64,000 bases of DNA from Forsythia viridissima (Eukaryota > Streptophyta > Magnoliopsida > Lamiales > Oleaceae): NCBI GenBank assembly GCA_030279155.1, contig CM059043.1, positions 4,960,001 to 5,024,000 on the forward strand. The letters are read 5' to 3'. The notes beneath the pieces are model-generated. The model worked only from the letters and a program-made list of their open reading frames with translations. It was not told the DNA's origin and made no database searches. This document shows, one piece after another, positions 1 to 11,464 of the stretch (positions are counted from its first letter, which is position 1; each line of letters starts with the position of its first letter). The position numbers and the translations under genes are program-made.

Positions 1-1026
1 GTGCAATCAACCATCCAAATGAACCACCGTTGTCTCATTTTTGAGCTATTTCATATAGATTCACAAAAACACTATCCACAAAATAGTTTCGCAGCCCGAA
101 AAGCAGAGAACACAAGTTTACATTATCGCCAAATCTTTTTCAGTGATCAATAATTCAAAGCATTGAAGTTACTCAATAGCTCTAGCTTCAAGTTTGAGGG
201 AGAGAGAGAGAGAGAGAGAAAATGATTATGCAAATGAAAGTTGCCCAAGACTCCAGGGAAACCAAAACCACAAGAAACAATTATGTGAATGACGGCTGAA
301 AATCATGACACAAGTAAATGATGGTGCATGTTCGAAAATATGTCACAAGAAGATGATGCCTGAACTGCTAGTCATTTCATCTTTTACTGGAAAAAAGAAG
401 CAAACCATTTAAAGAAAACCGTAAGGCAAGACAAATGAAAGAGATTGCTATCCAAGTTTGCCTGGTAAGGTGGTACCACCAGGATTGACCAACATTTGAT
501 CATTGTGAATATGCTGAAAGAGTAGATACTTATGGCTAGAACATTGGCAACCACTTAAACCAAAAGATCTCTCATGCGCGTGGAGGGAGGGGTGCAATTA
601 CAAATCTCGGAAACGCAATGGTATTTCTGGAATCCAATGTTTGTGATTGGTAGAAAGGCCAAAATAGTTAACAAGGCACAGCCTCAACCTAGGCATAACC
701 ATGACCGCAAGATACCAAGAAACAGGTCTCACCCCAAAGAGACCAAAAGGTGAAAATGAAGGCAGAATACTGATGCAGAAGACTAGCATAACAATGTCTG
801 CCATTATCTGAATGGAATATACAAGGAGAGCTTATCAAATCTTGATAAAATGAAATTCATCGGAAATATACAACACGATATAGTGAAGAAACAAGCCCCA
901 ACAAGAACAATCAGCTAGTGATGCATGATAAAAAAATGCAAACATGGTGCTAACAGAGGTCTGATACCATGTCCTGGATCCTATAATACAAACAAGGTGA
1001 CCAAAAACATTAACTGTGTCACTTAC
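1..1026 (-). other. SIZ1 intron, continuing off the window
   Basis: This lies downstream of the PHD exon of SIZ1 (minus strand). The donor GTAAGT reads on the minus strand from 1026. The next expected SIZ1 coding segment, beginning FWV in known homologues, was not found here, so I read the stretch as intron. It holds a short GA microsatellite near 199-221 and no recognisable gene. Confidence 0.6.
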
Positions 1027-4000
1027 GGATCTGCACGATTCAGTCTACAAATTTCACAGTAAAAAATCTCTGGGGGATCTGGTAGAACACCATCCTTGGG
1101 TTTCTCGGGAATCACCACGCAGGCTATATGCTGCCAGACATTACAGCTAGGATCTTCACACTGCAACAAGGTGTCCATCTTAAAAGAGATACCATGACCA
1201 AAAGAAAATATTTTGATTCATACACTTCTTATGGAAATATAAAACCGCCTGACATGGAGAAGTAATGCAATTCAAGAAATTATATGGATATTCACTTAGT
1301 TAGAACTCCAACAGACAAAATGATAAGAATAATTATTAAAAGCTAGATAGTAAAATATTAGGAGTGATGCTCATGCAGCTATAATAGAAAGAGACTTTAG
1401 ATAACAAAACAATCATAGAAGTGAGAAAAGGAACAACTGGGAGCAATAAGGTGCATGACAATGAATTATTTATTAAATCTAAATGTACTTTGATCATTGA
1501 ATCATTTGGTAATGTGCTTCTACAGAGGCAGCGAATCTTATCCATTTGAATAGGGTCTTCAGTTTCCTCTTCGAGATTTGCATTACTGCTATCTGAAATA
1601 CCTAGTGAGTTCGATGGTAAATCAGCTGCCCTGGAAACATGCATTTTCCTGAGAATATCAACAAAAGATAAAATGCATGAGATCATCTACTGAAGATAAA
1701 AGAATGTCACTCCATCCCGAAACAACAGTCAACTTATTGGATCCCCTTTATTTGCATATTGCTTTAATTCTGGTTCTCAAGTTTCATTTTCCACTATCAT
1801 CCTCTGCCTTATTGATTTTTTTATTATCGTTCCAGTTGTTTCCTGGTTGAGATCAATATTGTGAAGTTGCGAGTACAACAGTATGGCTTCTTAAACTGGA
1901 CTCCAAAAGTTGGAAATCTAAACGAGGAGAATAGTAACCCAAGAAACTGAACAAAATAAAAATAAAAGAAAATAAAGTTGCTCTTAGGCTTAGTATGAAC
2001 TGTTAAGGGTAAAAATCACATAAGGGCTTGGACTACTCCTCTTAACAAGATTGATCTTTTAAGATGGAAGTCCAGTCTTAATATGATATTAAGCCTAACA
2101 AGCTCAAATTAGCAATTTGATCCATCTATGAGCTCAAACACGCCATCAGATTTCAAGATTGGTGTTGTTAAACGAGTCACTATCTTGTTGAATGGGTCAC
2201 GTTAAGGGTAGAAGTCCCACATGAGTTATATATAAAAACACTAACTAACATATAAGGGTTTAGACTACTCCTCTAATAAGGTTGCCCTTTTAAAATGAAA
2301 ACCAAGTCTTAATATGTACTAGCATATGTTATTGCAGCAAGCAAACATAACAACGACGTACCTGTAAGTGTCATCCACTAGCTTTGCTGCTACTTCTTTC
2401 CCTGCAGCATTTTTTGTGGCACAAATTCCTGAATCCGTGAAATGTCATATATGAATGCGTCTGCAGATGACAATGCCATGACACCGAAAAAGTGGCAGCA
2501 AAAAGTGCATGCAGAAAAGTAGACTTTGTAACAGGAAGTCACAAACATATACGAAGGGAAGGGTGGTAGGTGAAGATCCCACAACCTTTTCCATTCACAA
2601 AAACACAAGGATTTAATAGGGATGCTATGCACATCAATACTGAAACAAAAATTATATTTAAGTTATGACCTGCAGCGGGCAAGTTTCAAATCATTTTCTC
2701 TACATGAACTGCACCTTTAGGGGAAAAATAGAACTTATGCCTAGAATTTGCATCATGGAAAATTGGAAATAGATGGATAAGCATGCAACCCCCATAAACT
2801 TGTGCATTATAGGCGCCCAAACCATGCAAGGTTTATATAGCCTCAAGATAAAATTCACAGCATAAAATATGCAGAAAAGTAGACTTTGTAACAGGAAGTC
2901 ACAAACATATACGAAGGGAAGGGTGGTAGGTGAAGATCCCACAACCTTTTCCATTCACAAAAACACAAGGATTTAATAGGGATGCTATGCACATCAATAC
3001 TGAAACAAAAATTATATTTAAGTTATGACCTGCCGCGGGCAAGTTTCAAATCATTTTCTCTACATGAACTGCACCTTTAGGGGAAAAATAGAACTTATGC
3101 CTAGAATTTGCATCATGGAAAATTGGAAATAGATGGATAAGCATGCAACCCCCATAAACTTGTGCATTATAGGCGCCCAAACCATGCAAGGTTTATATAG
3201 CCTCAAGATAAAACTCACAGAATAAAAATAAAACTACCAATCTGAGTGTGGCAAGTTGTTCCCATTGAAATTCCCAGACTCGGCAATCTATGAAAGGAAT
3301 AAAAACTAATGCTTCGAGCACCAACATAAATGTGTGTGTACATCCACAGTTCACTCACACATGTAGAGTGATGAAATATCTGTCATTCACACAAGATTTG
3401 TCATATTTTTGGTAGCCACACTCACAAAAGGACGGCATGACCATTTACCTTGGTCCTTAGAGAGGATGGCTAATATCCGATCGACTAGGTCCTACACCAA
3501 GCCAAGTTGAAGACCAATCAGAAAATATCTACTTTAATTTAAACATGACCAAGAGCTGAAAAAGGGATATTTTTTAAGGAAACAATAAATTAGTGATAAA
3601 CATATCAAATCTACCATATTACAAAGTGCGTATAGTCACAGTAATGCATATTACAGTAGTATGCGAAAAATGGAACCACATTCTCAGAAAGAAACGCATC
3701 TCTAATGAACTCAGAGCCAGTACAATCAATCTTCGTGTACTACCAGGAGCTACATATATTACTTGAAAAGGGAGTGAACACTATACACTTGAAGAAAGAA
3801 ATATAGCTCCCATAAAGCCATATCTCCAAGGAGGTAAGACAATCAATCTTCGTTTACTACCAAGAGCTATGAAGCACAGACATGGGGTGGTGTGTCCGTG
3901 TCCAACATGTATCGGATACCGATACTCCTCAAACGCTACGACACGTGTCGGACATGCTGTAGTGTGTCTTATCATTTATATACCTCTTAAATTTTCTACA

Positions 4001-5739
4001 CTCTGAGGCACACTTTACGAACACGTTTGGGGCACGGCACGTGTCCAATGCGTCATATGGTGTCAGGTGTGTCATAAATTGTTCATATTCTTTATAATTC
4101 TGGAACATGTCCTCAACACATCAAGGTACAGAAAGCCCCATTTTGAAAATTTTGGAATACAAAAATTAAGAAAATTATTAAATATTAAAACATTGCGTAA
4201 AAATTCGATAGAGGCATTGGTTTTACATCTACTGTGGGTATTGGTCTAAAGTGAAAAAATTCTACGGGCTTCATGACAAATAGGCTTTATATCAACTATA
4301 GGCATTTCTATTTCTCCCGCAATAGTATTATATAGTTAATAGTTTAACCTAATGTTATCTTAATACAACAAATAAACACTACTCTGGTTCAAAAGATTTG
4401 ATCTGCAAGATTGAATCTAAAAGAAGTATTGGTTTTAATAAAAAAGAAAAGGTATGACAATAAAGATATAACATATAATTGTATAATTTTAAATAATATC
4501 AATCGATTTGTTTATGTCCTTCATTTTTGAAAAATCACGTGTTGACACGTTTATGTCCTTGCTTCTTTGACCAGTTGAATAATAAGGAATGAACGCCAGA
4601 CACAAAATGGGCTCCATTTTTAGGATATAGCTAGCGCATTCATGGAAAAGGGGAGGGCCTATGGTAGCTTCCCGCTGTCTTTGAAGTTCCGTATTAGCCA
4701 GCCAAAAGATGAAGGGGAAGAGGAGGGAAGTGGCGACACAAGCAACTTATATTCACCAACACCACCATTGTTTCTGACATATTTTCCTTTATGAGAGATG
4801 AGGTGGGAGTAAGATCTCTCTCTCTCTCTCTACATATATTTCTTAAAGCTACTTACAACTGAAAATAAGAACTAAGCGATCCATGGAATGGTGAGACGTC
4901 TAACCTGCTTCCTTCCCTGCTTTGAAAGCCCTAGCTGCGAGAGAACATACTTGAGCTCCTTTATCCGAAAATATGTTAATTTGTCCTACAAGAAAGAGCA
5001 AACCCATTAGCAGAAACATTGCAGAAAAGTGAATGATTTTACAGAATTTGGCATACATAAACATGCCACTCCCATCCCTAATTATTAAAAGATAAGAGGA
5101 GAGTGAGCCAGTGAGGCCAAGAAACATTCAGTGACACAGGATGCCACACACTGCCATGAAATACAGGAAAGAAAATGTTTATCAAATTATAGACAACTAG
5201 ATAAGGTCATTCTTGTCTAATACGAATTGATCGTTCTGGCCAGTCACACAAACTGATGGGATTCATCAATATCCTCTCACTGCATTTATCAAACAGAAAA
5301 TTAAATCTTTGTCCATAGCATTAGAGTGACTGGCTGACTGCTGTAAGATCATATAAGAACTATAGTCGCACTACTTAACCCCAGACAAGGAGAATATTAC
5401 CAAAACCCGTGTAGAAAGAAATTAAAATGACTCTAGCTTTCTGTACTTAATAATTATGTTGAACGTGGAAAATTTTTGCTGCCGTAATAAACGTTGGTAG
5501 CTGAACATGCTAAAATAACTCGACTTGACATTAGAATACAGAATCTCATCTTGGAGTTCACAATTTCAAGCAGAATACAGTTTTTCTCATTTTCCACCTA
5601 ATTATCAAACAGTAGAAAAACTTTGACACCAGTGATTATTGAACCACTGAAAAAAAGCACCCCATTCCATACAGAAATTAATTGAAGTAACATTAAGAAA
5701 TTAAACTAAATATACCTTGCAACTAGCCACCACATCCAT
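1027..5739 (-). CDS. SIZ1: E3 SUMO-protein ligase SIZ1, N-terminal part (partial)
   Basis: SIZ1/PIAS-type SUMO ligases attach SUMO to nuclear proteins and act in stress, phosphate and hormone responses. Six coding exons were assembled on the minus strand: 5716-5739, 4905-4985, 3449-3491, 2362-2428, 1489-1648 and 1027-1160. All junctions are GT..AG and phase is kept throughout, giving about 169 residues. Exon 1 encodes MDVVASCK. Exons 2-3 encode the SAP domain (residues about 10-46, with YFRIKELKYVLSQLGLSKQG). Exon 4 ends in KLVDDTY. Exons 5-6 encode the PHD finger (about 111-165, with SMIKCEDPSCNVWQHIAC and FYCEICRLNRAD). For exon 6 I chose the acceptor after TTGCAG because it restores the family's CED motif; an upstream AG would add six residues. 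The PINIT and SP-RING parts lie beyond position 1. The family call is strong; minor exon edges are predictions. Confidence 0.93.
2509..3228. repeat. 360-bp tandem duplication in a SIZ1 intron
   Basis: Positions 2509-2868 are repeated at 2869-3228 with a period of exactly 360 bp and only a few differences, for example CAG versus CCG near 2674 and 3034. It lies wholly inside the intron between exons 3449-3491 and 2362-2428, close to the downstream exon. The near identity suggests a recent event. It should not change the protein unless the duplicated sequence disturbs splicing. Confidence 0.95.
3492..4904 (-). other. SIZ1 intron 2 with repeat-like patches
   Basis: This intron holds a direct repeat (about 3720-3754 and 3838-3872, both around the words ATCAATCTTCGT and CTACCA). 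A patch near 3870-4080 is rich in GTGTCC and CACGTG words, of a kind common in plant repetitive DNA. A CT microsatellite lies near 4814-4831. No coding segment was recognised. Confidence 0.5.
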
Positions 5740-6190
5740 CTTTTTACGTTTTCCGGTAAATCCGGCAAGCATTCAATTACGAACTCTACCAAAACAGCAC
5801 TTGGCCTTATCTAATCAACAATCCCTCTGATCAGAAAATTATTGATCATCAAAACTCTGATCACTGACATCAAAGTAGCTTGATTTATTCAAAAAATTAA
5901 GTCGTCAAGTTATAAATTCATTCATGCATGTGTGTTTTGGCGGTGAAGAAAGATAGAGTTTTCGAATACCTCACGGCGACTCCTGCTCTCTCTCTCTCTC
6001 TCTTTCTGAATTATTTTGACCCAACCCACCGGAAGAGGAAGCTGCCAATTCCCGGACGTTCCATCGGTTAATTAATTCCCGTTTCTGATCGCCAACGCGT
6101 TTGGGTTTGGGTTTGGGTTCGGGTTCCGTTTCCGTACTCCCACTATCCTCTGTTTCGTTCGGCGAGACACTCAGATCATCTCCGATGCAT
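5740..6190 (-). promoter_or_regulatory. SIZ1 5' leader and promoter region
   Basis: Upstream of the SIZ1 start codon at 5739 the minus strand carries a GA-rich tract (CT on the plus strand, about 5985-6005), common in plant leaders. A possible leader intron may run from a donor GTATTC at about 5970 to the AG just before the ATG. I saw no clear TATA box. The TTTGGG repeats near 6101-6120 are not the plant telomere repeat. Confidence 0.4.
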
Positions 6191-6659
6191 TCTACTTACA
6201 TTAACATTTTAATTAATAACTGGTACAAGCTTTGTTGAAGTGGACTTTACGCTTTATTGCAATGGACGGTTATAAAAATTCTGCCTAAATTTCGCTTACT
6301 CCGCCGATGCTTGGAGCTGAGCCTCATGCATCACGTATTATCTTTGTATTGTCTTTATCTGGTTCTCGTCTAGTGTTCTCGCCTAAGTATACAAATCATA
6401 AAGCTCGACTTCTACGCTTTACGCTTTTTATAACATTACAATAAAATATGACAATTAACATAATACACTTAGATAGAGGGAAATGAATGAGCGAGATGAT
6501 TGACGAGGTTATTAGATTTTGGTGACCGTCAAACAAAATTGAATTAGAAAGTTAGTCTAAAGTGGTGGACAATATTTTGAGGGAAATTTTGTGATTAAAT
6601 AAATTGAAGATTGTAGTTATATTCAGATCTTTAAATAATACACTCTTGCTTCTTGCTTT
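6191..6659. other. AT-rich intergenic stretch
   Basis: No gene was recognised between the SIZ1 upstream region and the hAT element. A patch near 6370-6440, read in reverse, has AAAGCG words like those at 31400-31560. Confidence 0.4.
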
Positions 6660-6927
6660 TAGTGATGACAAAAATATCTGATTCGTCTTAATTCGATGAA
6701 TACTCGATTCGAATGAAGCAAAAAATAACTTATATGCAGATCAAGGGAACGGATTGGAGCAGATAGTAATAATCCGTCGCAGATCTCGAGACGGATCGGA
6801 TCATGGTTGCTCCGATCCGACCCGCCCATTTAAAAAAAAAAGATTAAATTGTAACAAAATCAAAGATTTTGAGTAGGGGCTGAAAATACAATTTCAAATT
6901 TCCTAATTCGTATACTTAAACCCTTCC

Positions 6928-7103
6928 CGTCAAGGTTTCAATTTCCATTTCTTTCATTTCCAAATTGAAGATTTCCACTTCCATTTCTTTCTTTGATTTC
7001 AAGGTTCCAGTCATATTGGTTTCTATTTCCATTTCTTTCATTTTCAAATTGAAGATTTCCATTTCCATCTCTTTCTTTGATTTCATATTGGTTCCAGTCA
7101 AGG
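6928..7103. repeat. Two-copy tandem repeat inside the hAT element
   Basis: Two diverged copies of about 80 bp, rich in TTTCCATTTC and TTGAAGATTTCC words, lie side by side. The minus strand can be read as a short lysine- and glutamate-rich peptide, but this looks like an accident of the repeat, not a gene. Confidence 0.7.
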
Positions 7104-7140
7104 GTCTTCATTTTATCATCTGAGATCTGGGTTCGGGAAA

Positions 7141-7440
7141 GAGGAAGCTATTGTCTCCACCTTCAACGAGACTGAACACGGTAGCGGCAAGGAAGAGGAG
7201 CAACCAGTTTCCAGTGTCAAGAGCTTCTTCTAGCACGGTGGCCCCGTCTATGATGCTTGGTTTAGTTGTGCTTCAAATTAAGTATGTCCAATACCATTTT
7301 TAATTTTTTTACCTTATCAATTCTGATTAGTTTGTAGATTTCATGATCTTGTATAATTGATTGCTTTGTTGCAAGTGGCACAAGTTCTATTGACATTGCC
7401 ATACTCTTTCTCCCATCTGGGAATGCTATCTGGAATTTTG
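7141..7440 (+). pseudogene. AUX1/LAX auxin influx carrier fragment, captured
   Basis: Two blocks read in the plus direction match the N-terminus of AUX1/LAX proton-driven auxin importers. Block 7141-7278 reads EEAIVSTFNETEHGSGKEEE and later GGPVYDAWFSCASN. Block 7372-7440 reads QVAQVLLTLPYSFSHLGMLS. They are separated by about 93 bp that looks like the original intron, with decayed splice sites (TAAGTATG where GTAAGTATG is expected, and AA where the acceptor AG should be). A TAG stop sits where the family has tryptophan before HGG. The fragment covers only about 68 codons and lies wholly within the delimited hAT element, so it is a captured piece and not a working gene. Confidence 0.8.
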
Positions 7441-7597
7441 CTTTTTTGAATTTCAATTGAAAAAAAAAACGGATCAGTATGCAGATCATCACTCTAATCC
7501 AGTTCGAAAAATAGCGGATCGCGGAGTGGATTTGAATCTCCTACAATTATTGCGGGGCAGATTTGGATCCGACCGATCCGTCCCGTTGCCATCACTA

Positions 7598-8550
7598 CTT
7601 GCTTTTAAATTTTGATTTGTTGTAGGATTTTACTTAAGTTATATTATGACAATGGATTGAGGTGGTGAACAATTGTTGGAAATGATTGGTAGAGAAATGA
7701 TCGTTTGAGAGAGATGGATTGTGGAGGTGAGCAGATTTTATAGATAATCGAATTAGAGATATGGATTAAAAGAGATGATTTCGTGAGAGGGGAAATTATA
7801 GACGTACTTTTTTTTTCTCAGAAAACTTCATACGGTCGTGGTTATGTTGTTTTTAATTTTTTTAAATAAAAATAAAAATATACTAATATATACCGCTTAC
7901 TCGTAATAAAATCCAATCGTATAGTGTAGTGATGATTTATAGAGCGTAGATTTTTTATTTCTAACAAATGAATTTTGTAAAAGAGAACACGAGTAAAGGA
8001 TAAGAGATTTGAGATAATAGATTGTTAATTTGGGGAAGTCATACTTGTACTCCTTTTTTTTTTAAGTATGGGTGAAAACCTCTTTTACGATTGATGATTA
8101 TGTGCATATGAAATTTAACTTTGATTGTATTAATATGTTTAATTGAGCTTAGTTTAGAAGGAACTCTAAAGTGAATTTATTTTTCTTTGTTACTTCAACT
8201 TGACAAAATTTTGCCATCTTGTATTAGAGATAATTTTTTTAAACAATATTTATTTTGCTTATGTGACACATTTTTTAAGCAATCCAATGATACATTAGAG
8301 ATGTTCTTCGTGGGTGACTTGAAGGATCGGTAATATATTGAACACACTTTGATCCATTGATTTGGAAAAAAAGGTTAGGAAAATAGAGTTGAGTTCCCTA
8401 ACTTTAAATCTGGCGTGGTTATATACACACACGAAAACCCTCACTTTTGATTAATGAAAATTTTTGCTCTCGACCGAAGAGGTTCTTCTCTTTTCTTATG
8501 GCCATTTCCAACATCAATAGAAAATGAGACCATCTCAATAGAATACTTAA
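7598..8550. other. AT-rich intergenic stretch with a weak repeat
   Basis: No gene recognised. The part 7620-7850 resembles 59600-59840 (shared words around GATGATTT, AGAGG and GAAATT), suggesting an old dispersed repeat. Confidence 0.4.
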
Positions 8551-8727
8551 GTGCATATTTGATGATGTTAAAATTATTTTTTAAATACTTATAAGTTGTG
8601 AATTTTACAAAATATGTAAATAATAAGTTAGTAGTAAAATATGAGTCATACAAAATATGTGAATAAAAAATATGATTGACTAATTTGATCAGTTTAAATT
8701 ATAATTTAAGCAAAGATAAATAAGCAC
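8551..8727. mobile_element. MITE related to the copy at 55552
   Basis: The left end GTGCATATTTGATG and the inward right end GTGCTTATTTATC are imperfect inverted repeats. The interior (TACTTATAAGTTGTGAATTT and flanks) is clearly homologous to the MITE at 55552-55692, which has a clean TTA duplication. The target duplication of this copy is not convincing. Confidence 0.55.
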
Positions 8728-8997
8728 TTTGAGCATTCAAAAATAAAAAATATTTTAGCACTTTAGTGTGCTATTAAAATAAAGTTAAATGAGAAAGATC
8801 AAATAAATTGGAATTGGAATTGAAAAATAAATTAAATTGGAAAAAACAATAATTTATTTTTAACTTTAAGTTCCTTCCAAACTTTTTCAAATAACAATAT
8901 TTATTTACAATACCACATTATTTTTCACTGTTAATCAAACAGTGACCTAATATTGTTTTTCTCCATTTTTAAAGAGCTTCTTTCTTTTAATTAGTTT

Positions 8998-10223
8998 GGG
9001 TAAATTATACTTACAATTCTCATTTTTTCAAGTTTGTAGCAATTTGATCTTCATTCAATTTAATTCGCACATATCATACACAATCTTTCATTAATTCGCA
9101 CTACGATTTTACCGCTAGCTAAAATAAATTAAAAAAAAACACATAATAAAATAATTACAGTTAAGGTTCCTAGTCTTTTCGAATGTTTAAAATAATCTCT
9201 TTATATTCAATTATTTCATACATTTAAAAATTACAAAAATAAAAAATAAAATAAAAATATCTTCTTCTTTCCACCTCGACTTGTGATCTCTTCTACATCT
9301 AGTTGGATTAATGGTTTTGCCCATGCAACTTTAATCTTGAGGTGTTTGTCAAAAAGGTCATCATTTGGAGTTTAGTCAAAGCAATTTGAGCATGTTTGCT
9401 GGTTTCAAATTCAACAAAATGCAAAGCCATGATTGTGCTCAACATGTCTAGGATCAGCCTTAATGGTGACTTTATCTATTTTCTCAATGCCAGCTTCAAC
9501 AAACAAATCTGTAACCTGTATTTAAATTAGTTAGTATCGCTTAAATCCCTCTTCAGCACTCTTTTAATCACCTTCTTCACCTTTACAATCTTCTTCTTCT
9601 TCACACTGTCGATCCCAGATCTGACTTCGCAAAATTAGGAAGAAATTCTCTCAGTTTCGTACACATCTAGTGGGGTGATAAGAGTTGGGTTGGATTGGAT
9701 TGGGTTGGGATGGAGAAGAAGATTATTTTTTTATTTTTTATTTTTTATTTTATTTTTTAATTATTTTAAATAATAAAATATAAAGAGACTATCTACCTTG
9801 TTAAACTTGTCAAATTTAAGTTACGAGTTTGACTTTTTTTAATTAATGAATCTTTGAATGAAATACATCAAAACTCTAGAGGTCATTTCGACACACATGT
9901 ATTGAGGCGTATGTGCCATATTAGAAGGTTTGGGATTTTATGACACATATTTTTTTATTTCAAGTGAAATTTTGTAAAATAAAAAAATAAAAAATTTAGA
10001 ATTTATTTGCACTTTTAAAAAAGTTAAGGACCTCAATTGCAATTTTTTCATTATAGTTTCTATTTTTTGTTATTTAATTTATTTAATCAATTGGAAAAAT
10101 CACCATTTGAGGACTATTTGTGCGAATTAATAAAAGATTTGGAATGATATGTGCGAATAAAATTGAATAAGAATGAAAATTCTATAAACCTAAAAGCATT
10201 AGGACTATGAGTGTAATTTATCC
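8998..10223. mobile_element. Mutator-like element with long TIRs and an RRM gene fragment
   Basis: The left end GGGTAAATTATACTTAC and the inward right end GGATAAATTACACTCAT begin inverted repeats that stay alignable for over 100 bp, including ATTCGCACATATCAT on both arms. The flanks AATTAGTTT (8989-8997) and AATTAATTT (10224-10232) match at 8 of 9 bases, consistent with a 9-bp Mutator duplication. No transposase is present. The interior carries a degraded RNA-binding gene fragment that includes an apparent intron, so this is best described as a Pack-MULE. Confidence 0.75.
9297..9620 (-). pseudogene. RRM-type RNA-binding protein fragment, captured
   Basis: The minus strand reads KKKKIVKVKKVIKRVLK (about 9552-9616), then a short intron-like gap ending in a TACAG acceptor at about 9516, then DLFVEAGIEKIDKVTIKADP, GFAFVEFETSKHAQIALTKL and LFDKHLKIKVAWAKP down to about 9310. 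GFAFVEF resembles an RNP1 motif of an RRM. One-base frameshifts interrupt the reading at GFAF and again after TKLQ, so it cannot make an intact domain. The parent gene is not identified; an hnRNP-type protein is only a possibility. It sits wholly within the Mutator-like element. Confidence 0.55.
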
Positions 10224-10454
10224 AATTAATTTCAAGATCCCATGTCGACTTTTCGCTAAGGAAGATGTTGAGAAAGATGAATATAAAATAATGGACTAAA
10301 AACATCTCCACGAATCTGTCTATTTATAAAGTACATCTTTTGTATTTTTGAAAGTAAAATTTTTGAAATACTCCAATATCCTTTTTATTTTTAACACTTC
10401 ATTTTACTTCTCCAAATAAATATTTATTATTTTTCCTAACTTTTAGTTTGACAT

Positions 10455-11339
10455 TGTTGACATATGAAATAACAAGGGCCTAAAAGAGACTTAAGAGAAA
10501 TTATATATATAGGCCCATAAAGAAGTACCCAAGCATATGGGCCTAGAGAATATGTCGGCCAGGCCCAATAGATGCCCAAATAAATTTGTATATAAGCCCA
10601 ATAGAAATTGTCCAAGCCAGGTAGGGCCCAAAATGAACATCGCCCAGATCAGAAACGCCCAAGGCGTTGGGCGATTAGAACGATCAATCATCGCATAAGA
10701 GTAATTGTCCATAAGTAGTTTTTCTCATTTTTCTCATCATTGTTCCCACGTTGTCAGGAGTTATAAACTTGAGTTATCGTGGAGGAGTTACAAACTTGTC
10801 TCATCATTGTTCCCACGTTGTCAGGAGTTATAAACTTGAGTTATCGTGGAGGAGTTACAAACTTGGATTATCATGGAGGAGTTACAGGAAGTTGGATCAT
10901 CATGGGGAAGTTACAAACAGTTAGAATCATTATGGAAGAAATGGGCAGTTATTGGGCGACGAGGCGGTTGCTGGGCGATGAGGAAGAAACTGGGCGATGA
11001 GAAGTTTTATGCAAGATCGAAGGAAGACGTGTGGTAAAACCGTTTGGCAAGGTATAAAAGAAATGAGATAGAATGAAAAGGAAAAGAAGAAGACAAATCT
11101 CGAAAAACAGAGAAATGTAATTTCATTCCATTTAGTCTTAAATATTTCTTTACAGTGAATTCCAGTGTGCTTGTGCCCCTTGGAGGCATTTTGTTTTGCT
11201 TTTTCATCCTTTGTCACTATTGTAATCTTCATAAATCAAACACCCCTTGTTGGGACTTTGTCTCAAAAGGTTTGGCGTCCCTTACACATCGTCTGAATCC
11301 TTTAATTGTTAGCGAAGGATACACTTTCTGCGCGAAACA
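10455..11339. mobile_element. Solo LTR with perfect 5-bp TSD
   Basis: The sequence begins TGTTGACATATG and ends GCGCGAAACA, giving the TGTT..AACA termini of an LTR. It is flanked by identical GACAT at 10450-10454 and 11340-11344. No gag, pol, primer site or second LTR is present, so it is a solo LTR left by recombination. A TATAAAA box lies at 11053-11059. Length 885 bp. The superfamily cannot be assigned from the LTR alone. Confidence 0.85.
10732..10865. repeat. 67-bp tandem repeat inside the solo LTR
   Basis: Two essentially identical 67-bp units (10732-10798 and 10799-10865) lie upstream of the LTR's TATA box. Shorter GGAGTTACA repeats continue to about 10920. Such arrays in LTRs often lie in the promoter region; any enhancer role here is inference. 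Confidence 0.9.
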
Positions 11340-11464
11340 GACATGCTTTCTTCATAATTATTATATAATTTCTTTTCATTTTTTCAATTTTATTTTGTAT
11401 ATACTATTTAATTCTATCAATATATGGAGTATTGAAAATTAGAATATATTGAATACATTTAATC

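Larger units (their letters stand above)
6660..7597. mobile_element. hAT-type element carrying an AUX1/LAX gene fragment
   Basis: The ends are inverted repeats: TAGTGATGACAA at 6660 and, reading inward from 7597, TAGTGATGGCAA. A perfect 8-bp target duplication CTTGCTTT flanks them at 6652-6659 and 7598-7605, the length expected of hAT elements. Sub-terminal regions are rich in GGATCGG and GATCCG words. No transposase was seen, so it is non-autonomous. The interior holds a tandem repeat and a fragment of an auxin carrier gene, so it behaves as a gene-capturing (Pack-type) hAT element of 938 bp. Confidence 0.85.

Noticed and set aside
598..804. 68-codon minus-strand open frame
   Set aside because: No family resemblance and it lies in SIZ1 intron sequence; probably chance.
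6101..6125. TTTGGG repeats resembling telomere DNA
   Set aside because: The plant telomere unit is TTTAGGG; this is a short GT-rich run in the SIZ1 upstream region.
6916..7101. Lysine/glutamate-rich 61-codon frame
   Set aside because: It is created by the tandem repeat inside the hAT element, with no partner exon or conserved domain.
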